Origin: Lentisphaerota bacterium | GTDB taxonomy: Bacteria > Verrucomicrobiota > Kiritimatiellia > JAAZAB01 | DNA length: 18,105 nucleotides | Reading direction: 5' to 3' | NCBI GenBank assembly: GCA_016182435.1 | Contig: JACPGN010000257.1 | Coordinates: 1 to 18,105 of the forward strand | Notes under the pieces: model-generated | What the model was told of the DNA's origin: nothing | The model's database searches: none | The model's input: only the letters and a program-made list of their open reading frames with translations | Program-made: the position numbers and the translations under genes | In this document: positions 13,978 through 18,105 of the stretch, piece after piece | How the letters are laid out: each line of letters opens with the position of its first letter | Numbering within the stretch: the first letter of the stretch is position 1

Positions 13978-14220
13978 TTAAGCCACTTGAAACGTTTGCC
14001 CAACGGGATGAAACGATCCTGTTTCCTGTCGCTCAAGTTTATCGCGAATCCGGTCAAATTCACGGACAGTTTCGGCTGAATATAATTTCTCGCCGCAATG
14101 CCGGCAAACCTCGGCATTTACCCTGATAATAGCCGTGTTATTCCCCCCCCGAATAATTTTATCAACCGCTTTCACAATCATTTCGCCGCCGCAAACCGGG
14201 CATTTTTCAAACGGCTTCAT
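13978..14220 (-). CDS. YgiT-type zinc finger protein, antitoxin-like
   Basis: An 80-residue protein with two CxxC pairs, Cys7/Cys10 (KCPVCGGEM) and Cys39/Cys42 (VCRHCGEKL), separated by a beta-rich stretch. This is the YgiT/MqsA N-terminal zinc-binding fold. The C-terminal DNA-binding helix-turn-helix of full MqsA is absent, as is usual for the short YgiT-type proteins paired with DUF4258. After the usual YSAETVREFDRIRDKLE helix it has an extra tail (RQETGSFHPVGQTFQVA). It is preceded by the DUF4258 gene, with which its start overlaps in TAATG, and has a strong Shine-Dalgarno AGGAGG (14229-14234), 8 bases before ATG. It probably neutralises the DUF4258 protein and may represses the pair, by analogy with such loci. 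Confidence 0.87.
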   Translation of the reverse strand: MKPFEKCPVCGGEMIVKAVDKIIRGGNNTAIIRVNAEVCRHCGEKLYSAETVREFDRIRDKLERQETGSFHPVGQTFQVA

Positions 14221-14570
14221 TATGTTTTCCTCCTGATTCGCCCATTAATCCACAAAGTCGCAGCCGGGCGATAAACAGTTATGATAACGCACCATTGATT
14301 GGCCGGATTATATGCCCATACACTATGAATCGGTTCCCCTTTTGCGCTTTTCCCAAAAACCAAACAGCTCGGATATGGTTTAGCAGAAGGATAATCTTCA
14401 ATTATCTCTCCTCGGTGCGCAGAATAATAGATGTCATCCCAAGTCAAATGGTCATCCACCGCCGCCTCTTCCGCGTGATCCGTAATACGAAGTTTGCCAT
14501 CACGAATGGCCGCTGTAATATCCCGAATATCCATGCCCATCGTCCATTTACATTCCCTGCCTGAAAACAT
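14220..14570 (-). CDS. DUF4258 protein, probable toxin of a type II pair
   Basis: Up to 116 residues. The DUF4258 core runs from LRITDHAEEAAVDDHLTWDD through GEIIEDYPSAKPYPSCLVFG and ends in CVIITVYRP, the strand that closes this RelE/BrnT-like small fold. Proteins of this family lie next to YgiT-type zinc fingers and are presumed RNase-like toxins, although activity is shown for few. The start is uncertain: the ATG at 14568-14570 gives the listed length, but the in-frame ATGs at 14538-14540 and 14532-14534 fit the family length better; an AGGGA lies 12-13 bases before the first of these. It is first in the four-gene cassette, with tRNA-Gly about 100 bases upstream in the opposite direction. 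The toxin-first order is usual for this pair. Confidence 0.8.
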   Translation of the reverse strand: MFSGRECKWTMGMDIRDITAAIRDGKLRITDHAEEAAVDDHLTWDDIYYSAHRGEIIEDYPSAKPYPSCLVFGKSAKGEPIHSVWAYNPANQWCVIITVYRPAATLWINGRIRRKT

Positions 14571-14596
14571 GCTACTCTATGAATGCAATCCCGTCA

Positions 14597-14632
14597 AAGG
14601 ATTTTACCGCGTAATCATTGTAAAAAATCCTT
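14597..14632. other. AT-rich hairpin between DUF4258 and tRNA-Gly
   Basis: AAGGATTTTAC (14597-14607) pairs with GTAAAAAATCCTT (14620-14632), apart from two bulged bases. It lies between two divergent transcription units. It may be regulatory or a remnant; nothing decides this. Confidence 0.35.
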
Positions 14633-14670
14633 GCTTGGATGAGTTGCTTTTTGGTATGAATAGTCATCAA

Positions 14671-14742
14671 GCGAGCGTAGCTCAGTGGTAGAGCTCCACC
14701 TTGCCAAGGTGGATGTCGAGGGTTCAAATCCCTTCGCTCGCT
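14671..14742 (+). tRNA. tRNA-Gly, anticodon GCC
   Basis: A full cloverleaf can be drawn. The acceptor stem is GCGAGCG with CGCTCGC (14735-14741), the D-arm GCTC...GAGC, the anticodon stem CCACC/GGTGG around TTGCCAA (anticodon GCC at 14703-14705), and the T-arm GAGGG-TTCAAAT-CCCTT. The discriminator base is T, followed by CCC, so the 3' CCA is not encoded. The GCC anticodon reads the glycine codons GGC and GGU. The gene is convergent with pgi, and a dispersed repeat begins 17 bases after it. No copy of its 3' end elsewhere in the window marks an integrated element. Confidence 0.97.
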
Positions 14743-14759
14743 CCCTCCTTTGCCAAAGT

Positions 14760-14807
14760 CCCCAGGGTCACACCTTGGGCTATAATGTAGCACCCCTTCG
14801 GGGCGCC
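14760..14807 (+). repeat. Dispersed double-hairpin repeat, copy 4, overlapping the pgi 3' end
   Basis: CCCAGGGT-CAC-ACCTTGGG, the spacer CTATAATGT (TATAAT at 14781-14786), then the imperfect hairpin GCACCCC-TTC-GGGGCGC. The last codons and the stop of pgi (minus strand) lie in this repeat. The stop TAG is formed by the CTA of the conserved spacer. Confidence 0.87.
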
Positions 14808-16591
14808 TGCCGCAACATTCGGATCAGCGCGTTCGTGGAGCTGTCATGATTTAATGTTGGCTCCGCTTCGGCGGTCAGTTCGGGCAAGATTTTGCCGGCC
14901 AGCTCCTTGCCCAGTTCCACACCCCACTGGTCGAACGGATCAATATCCCAAATCACGCCCTGGGTGAAAATCTTGTGCTCATAGAGCGCAATCAGCGCCC
15001 CAAATACCCCCGGCGTTAGTTCATCCGCCAGGATGGTATTGGTCGGGCGGTTGCCCTCAAAAACCTTGTGGGGAACCAGCTCCGGCGCCGCGCCTTGATC
15101 CGCCACCTCGGAGGCAGTGCGGCCAAACGCCAGCGCTTCGGTCTGCGCAAAAAAATTGGCCATGAGCTTCAAATGGTGATCGGCACGTATCTGCTCGAAC
15201 TCGGCTAAAGTTTCGAACATCTTGTCAGTCCCATGCAAATGGGAATCCAGTATTTCCTCGTGATCCTGGATTCCCGCTGGAGCCTGCCCCGTACTTTGAC
15301 ACGGGGCGGGAATGACATAAGAACCGGATTCGCGTCTGCAATATGCCCTTGTGTTTGCCGCCCGGCAGAACCCGATAAAGTCGGCCGGAATCAGCCGCGT
15401 GCCCTGGTGGATCAACTGGTAAAAGGCGTGTTGGCCATTGGTCCCCGGCTCGCCCCAGATCACGGCCCCAGTTTGCCAGCCGACCTTGCGTCCCTGCTGG
15501 TCCACCGATTTGCCGAGGCTCTCCATATCCGCCTGCTGCAGATAGGCGCTCAGCCGGCAAAGATATTGATTGTAGGGCAAGATGGCGTGCGTCGCGGCCC
15601 CGAAGAAATTGTTATACCAGACGCCCAGCAATCCCAGGATAACGGGCAGATTGCGCTCCAGCGGCGCTTCGGCAAAATGGCGGTCCATGGCATGGAAGCC
15701 ATCCAGCATTGCCAGAAAATGCTCTGGTGAAATCGCCACCATCAGCGCGAGCCCCACGGCCGAACACAGCGAATAGCGCCCGCCAACCCAATCCCAGAAT
15801 TCAAACATATTTGCCGGGTTAATGCCGAAACGCGTAACTTCCTTCTCATTGGTGGAGACCGCCACGAAATGGCGCGCTATGGCTTTTTCGTCCTTGAGCG
15901 CCGCCAGGCACCAGGCGCGCGCCGTCCGTGCATTGGTCATCGTTTCCTGGGTGGTGAAAGTCTTGGAGGTGACAATGAACAGGGTTTCCTCCGGCAAGAG
16001 GTCGCGGGTGGCTTCCACGATATGCGTGGCATCAACATTGGAAACAAATCGCACGGTCAAATCCCGCTGGGAGTAGGCTTTCAAAGCCTCGTAGGCCATG
16101 GCCGGACCCAAGTCCGAGCCGCCGATGCCGATATTGATGATGGCCCGGATAGGCTTGCCGGTGAATCCGCGCCATTCACCGCCCCGGACGGCGCGCGCGA
16201 AGGCCTGCATCCTGGTCAGCACGCGGTTGACTTCCGGCATGACGTCCACGCCCTTGACATAAATTGGCGTGTTGGACCGGTTTCGCAAGGCCACATGCAA
16301 GGCCGGCCGGTTTTCCGTGCGGTTGATGCTCTCGCCCGCGAACATGGCCCCGCGCGCAGTTTCCATGCCGCAGGCGCGCGCTAACGCCATCAGCAGTTGC
16401 ATAGTCTCGGAGGTCACGCGGTTTTTGGAGTAATCCAGGGTCAGCCCGGCCGCGGAGAGCGTGAAGCGCTCCGCCCGGCCCGCGTCGCGGGCGAATAGCT
16501 CGCGCAGGTGCATTCCACGCATGACCTCATAATGCGCGGCCAGCGCTTTCCATTCCGGTAAATCGGTCAAACGCGGCTTAGCAGGAATCAT
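14780..16591 (-). CDS. pgi: Glucose-6-phosphate isomerase with an in-frame repeat insertion
   Basis: A 603-residue phosphoglucose isomerase, cytoplasmic, which interconverts glucose-6-phosphate and fructose-6-phosphate in glycolysis and gluconeogenesis. Diagnostic segments are [10 protein letters not shown] (about 154-163), SNVDATHI (184-191), [10 protein letters not shown] (208-217), [12 protein letters not shown] (270-281), [20 protein letters not shown] (379-398) with the catalytic Glu381 and His388 candidates, and [10 protein letters not shown] (553-562). Lys562 would be the conserved C-terminal lysine. The family usually has about 550 residues. The excess is largely an insertion at about residues 413-455, between DFIGFC and [17 protein letters not shown], encoded by a dispersed palindromic repeat (15241-15316 plus flank). 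The final APRRGATL is encoded by another repeat. The start ATG has a good Shine-Dalgarno (AAGGGG, 5 bases away). All catalytic segments are intact, so the enzyme is probably active. It stands alone, convergent with tRNA-Gly. Confidence 0.96.
   Translation of the reverse strand: MIPAKPRLTDLPEWKALAAHYEVMRGMHLRELFARDAGRAERFTLSAAGLTLDYSKNRVTSETMQLLMALARACGMETARGAMFAGESINRTENRPALHVALRNRSNTPIYVKGVDVMPEVNRVLTRMQAFARAVRGGEWRGFTGKPIRAIINIGIGGSDLGPAMAYEALKAYSQRDLTVRFVSNVDATHIVEATRDLLPEETLFIVTSKTFTTQETMTNARTARAWCLAALKDEKAIARHFVAVSTNEKEVTRFGINPANMFEFWDWVGGRYSLCSAVGLALMVAISPEHFLAMLDGFHAMDRHFAEAPLERNLPVILGLLGVWYNNFFGAATHAILPYNQYLCRLSAYLQQADMESLGKSVDQQGRKVGWQTGAVIWGEPGTNGQHAFYQLIHQGTRLIPADFIGFCRAANTRAYCRRESGSYVIPAPCQSTGQAPAGIQDHEEILDSHLHGTDKMFETLAEFEQIRADHHLKLMANFFAQTEALAFGRTASEVADQGAAPELVPHKVFEGNRPTNTILADELTPGVFGALIALYEHKIFTQGVIWDIDPFDQWGVELGKELAGKILPELTAEAEPTLNHDSSTNALIRMLRQAPRRGATL
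15241..15316 (-). repeat. Palindromic GTCATTCCCG/GAATCCAG element inside pgi
   Basis: On the minus strand GTCATTCCCG starts at 15316, followed by CCCCGT...ACGGGG nested within ATTCCCGC...GCGGGAAT. A second hairpin is formed by GAATCCAG (15273-15266) and CTGGATTC (15250-15243). The same blocks occur in the intergenic element at 16741-16850. The pgi frame runs through it without a stop. The flank up to about 15355 may also belong to it. Confidence 0.85.
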
Positions 16592-16686
16592 AGAGTCCCC
16601 TTATCAGAAAACGTCGTTCAAGTCGCAAATGCTCTCTCGTCTCGGGCCCTACTATAGCCGCCCCGCCCGCCAATTACATGATTTTT

Positions 16687-16936
16687 TTGCGTGGCGCGTA
16701 ATGGGTCAGTTATGGGGGGGAGATTGTGAATTTTCATGCTGTCATTCCCGCGCCTGCCCGAGCGTCGGCCAGGGAAAGCGGGAATCCAGCATTGCCTGCC
16801 CGGCCACAGGCCAGGGATTTTTCTGGATTCCCGATCAGGTCGGGAATGACCCGCCTGCAGCGCTGTGCGCAGCACTGCGGGCAGGCAATCACCCCCCAAC
16901 AACTGACGGGTTGCGTGGCGCGTAATGGGTCAGTTA
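16687..16936. repeat. Compound element: 26-bp direct repeats and an inverted pair
   Basis: An identical 26-bp run (TTGCGTGGCGCGTAATGG, then GTCAGTTA) stands at 16687-16712 and 16911-16936. Inside, GTCAGTTATGGGGGGGAGAT (from 16705) is nearly inverted at CAATCACCCCCCAACAACTG (from 16886). The inverted pair encloses the palindromic element at 16741-16850. Confidence 0.75.
16741..16850. repeat. Palindromic GTCATTCCCG/GAATCCAG element, intergenic copy
   Basis: In order: GTCATTCCCG (16741-16750), GCGGGAATCCAG (16778-16789), CTGGATTCCCG (16823-16833), CGGGAATGAC (16841-16850). The whole is one large palindrome, of the same family as the copy inside pgi. Confidence 0.88.
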
Positions 16937-16957
16937 CGCGGCGGCATCGATCCCAAT

Positions 16958-16978
16958 GGCCTGACGCAAGGTCAGGCC
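16958..16978. repeat. Perfect hairpin GGCCTGAC / GTCAGGCC
   Basis: Eight-base arms around GCAAG. It is GC-rich, and no T-run follows, so it is not a typical intrinsic terminator. Confidence 0.6.
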
Positions 16979-17060
16979 CTACTCGCTTGGGCGCAGCACG
17001 GCCAGCGGAGCATGGCCGACGCTCTTCTTCCGTCCTCTCCGGTCCGTCGTCTGGCGCTTG

Positions 17061-17124
17061 CCCTGCGTAGCCTCCGGGCGAAGCAGGGTCCGCCGTCCCG
17101 CCTTCGCCCAAGGGCTATGGCGGG
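17061..17124. repeat. Two oppositely oriented hairpin repeats of one family
   Basis: Hairpin one is CCCTGC (17061-17066) with GCAGGG (17083-17088), enclosing GTAGCCTCCGGGCGAA. Hairpin two is CCCGCC (17097-17102) with GGCGGG (17119-17124), enclosing on the other strand ATAGCCCTTGGGCGAA. The shared loop pattern RTAGCC..GGGCGAA marks one family, also seen at 4558-4586. Confidence 0.7.
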
Positions 17125-17175
17125 CAGGCCGTCGTCTGGCCCCTCCGGCCCCCGGCGGTTTTGGCTTTCCAAGCA

Positions 17176-17325
17176 CCTGAGCGCCAGCCATACTTAGTTC
17201 TCGTGTTATTAATTCTCAATAACTTGACGCTCTATGCCCGGCTGGCCGGCCCTGAGCGCCAGCCATACTTAGTTCTCGTGTTATTAATTCTCAATAACTT
17301 GACGCTCTATGCCCGGCTGGCCGGC
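17176..17325 (+). repeat. 75-bp tandem duplication, two identical copies
   Basis: Copies at 17176-17250 and 17251-17325 are identical base for base, so the duplication is recent. Each contains the inverted repeat GTTATT-AATTCTC-AATAAC. Seventy-five is a multiple of three, so the reading frame of the following gene stays open through both copies (25 residues each). Confidence 0.95.
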
Positions 17326-18105
17326 CAGGGTATCGCCTATTTCGCCTGTGGCCGCTGGCGTGGGGCAAGCCACTTGCCGCGCCGCGCTTGCCGGATTCCA
17401 GAGGATTTCTTCGGCCTGTGCGTGGCCAACGCCCCCGACCCGGCCTCCGATGATTACGTCATAGCGCGGCTCAACGAGCTCGGCCTCCGCCACGTGCGCC
17501 TGGATTTCACTTATACCGACCGCCAGGCTTATACCGAACGGTTCCTCGACCGGCTGCTCACTGAACGGTTCCGCGTCTGCCTGCACCTGGTTCAACCGCG
17601 CGAAGAAGCCCGCGCCATGCTCCGCCTGCCCAAGCCCGGCCAGGGGCGCCCGGAAGCCGCGGAACGCTGGCGGGCTTTTGTCGGCGAAATGCTGGACCAG
17701 TACGGCCGCCGGATGGAACTGATCGAGATCGGCGCCACCTGCAACCGCCGGAAATGGTCGGGCTATTCTCCCGCCGCTTTTTTCGCCGCCTGGCAAATCG
17801 CCTGGGAAGAAGCGCGCGGGCGCAACCTGACGATCGCTGGACCGAACATCACGGATTTCGAGCCGGTCTATAACGCCGGCTGGCTGGGCTGCCTGCGCCG
17901 CAGCCGTATGCCGCCCAGCGCGCACACCGACAACCTGTTTGTGGAGCGCTGCACGGAGCCGGAAGCCTTTGATCATAAGATCGCCGGAAAGCGTTTGGCA
18001 AGGCTGTTGCGCTTTAACCTGGTGCGCAAGGCCCAACTGCTCTCTGATATCGGCGCCTGGGCCGGCGTGCCCACCCTGATCTGCGCCCACGTAAGCTGGA
18101 GCCTG
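17203..18105 (+). CDS. Glycoside hydrolase-like TIM-barrel protein, 3'-truncated by the window
   Basis: The frame is open from just after a TAG at 17068-17070 to the end of the window. The part that reads like protein starts near RIPEDFFGLCVANAPDPASD and continues LNELGLRHVRLDFTY, FLDRLLTERFRVCLHLVQP, MLDQYGRRMELIEIGATCNR, KWSGYSPAAF and LTIAGPNITDFEP. This is the strand-helix order of clan A-like glycosidases (G/R-x-D on one strand, an EIG(N)E-type strand, then AGP). At the acid/base place (normally NE) it has ATCN, so it may not be catalytic. Proteins of this type occur near lipopolysaccharide and surface-sugar genes, from memory only. The start is uncertain: GTG at 17203 and 17278 and TTG at 17224 and 17299 are duplicated in the 75-bp repeats and none has a Shine-Dalgarno. 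The opposite strand is also open over this region, but without recognisable protein character. Confidence 0.72.
   Translation, partial: MLLILNNLTLYARLAGPERQPYLVLVLLILNNLTLYARLAGQGIAYFACGRWRGASHLPRRACRIPEDFFGLCVANAPDPASDDYVIARLNELGLRHVRLDFTYTDRQAYTERFLDRLLTERFRVCLHLVQPREEARAMLRLPKPGQGRPEAAERWRAFVGEMLDQYGRRMELIEIGATCNRRKWSGYSPAAFFAAWQIAWEEARGRNLTIAGPNITDFEPVYNAGWLGCLRRSRMPPSAHTDNLFVERCTEPEAFDHKIAGKRLARLLRFNLVRKAQLLSDIGAWAGVPTLICAHVSWSL

Larger units (their letters stand above)
16592..17202. other. Non-coding stretch made largely of nested repeats
   Basis: No credible gene. From 16592 to 16680 lies the pgi leader, with nothing distinctive beyond its Shine-Dalgarno. From 16687 to 16936 a 26-bp direct repeat encloses an inverted pair and an inner palindromic element. 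At 16958-16978 is a perfect hairpin GGCCTGAC/GTCAGGCC. At 17061-17124 are two hairpins of one kind in opposite orientation, within GC-rich DNA. The first 75-bp tandem unit starts at 17176. No promoter for the downstream gene was identified. Confidence 0.7.

Noticed and set aside
13978..14117. The upstream part of the small ORF frame, starting MPRFAGIAARNYIQPKLSV
   Set aside because: It overlaps the YgiT-type gene completely in another frame. Only the part after the internal ATG at 13973 looks conserved.
14631..14660. Promoter for tRNA-Gly (TTGCTT and TATGAA)
   Set aside because: Matches to consensus are 3 and 4 of 6 with an 18-base gap, too weak to list as a feature.
14571..14742. Attachment site of an integrated island at tRNA-Gly covering the toxin-antitoxin cassette
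   Set aside because: No integrase gene and no second copy of the tRNA 3' end were found within the window.
17284..18090. Open frame on the minus strand, 268 residues
   Set aside because: It lies opposite the glycosidase-like frame, whose plus-strand translation has clear secondary-structure order. The minus-strand protein is Gly/Ala/Gln-rich with no motif.

Overview
The window reads as chromosomal DNA of an uncultured, moderately GC-rich Gram-negative bacterium, most likely of the PVC group (Verrucomicrobiota/Kiritimatiellota type). The grounds are a secreted giant with thrombospondin-3-like calcium repeats and a LamG domain, a DUF1844 protein, a lipobox lipoprotein, and an unusually heavy load of short dispersed palindromic repeats. 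The phylum is inferred, not proven.

Layout. 1-2085 (+): 3' part of a two-domain M16 zinc peptidase. 2092-2217: two double-hairpin repeats facing each other. 2234-2641 (+): DUF1844 protein. 2644-3484: a REP-associated tyrosine transposase (RAYT) bracketed by REP-like palindromes. 3505-4374 (-): lipoprotein of unknown function. 4375-4750: repeat-rich spacer. 4751-12919 (-): one 2722-residue secreted protein (PEGA-like repeats, many TSP3 loops, LamG, carboxypeptidase-regulatory-like and FN3-like segments, six FG-GAP-like repeats). 12980-13024: a small palindromic element with a 9-bp direct repeat at each side. 13037-14570 (-): a tight four-gene cassette (DUF4258, YgiT-type zinc finger, small conserved ORF, nucleotidyltransferase) that looks like two adjoining toxin-antitoxin modules. 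14671-14742 (+): tRNA-Gly(GCC). 14780-16591 (-): glucose-6-phosphate isomerase. 16592-17202: nested repeats. 17203-18105 (+): 5' part of a TIM-barrel glycosidase-like protein that begins in a 75-bp tandem duplication.

The genes do not form one pathway. What ties the window together is how short repeats have entered genes and each other. A palindromic element sits in frame inside pgi and adds roughly 40 residues. Another repeat supplies the last codons and stop of pgi. Heptanucleotide repeats encode the inter-domain linker of the M16 peptidase and the signal peptide of the lipoprotein. Several repeats are interrupted by other repeats. Four copies of one double-hairpin repeat occur, three of which carry a perfect TATAAT between the hairpins. 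No CRISPR array, prophage, IS with a full transposase, or biosynthetic cluster was seen.
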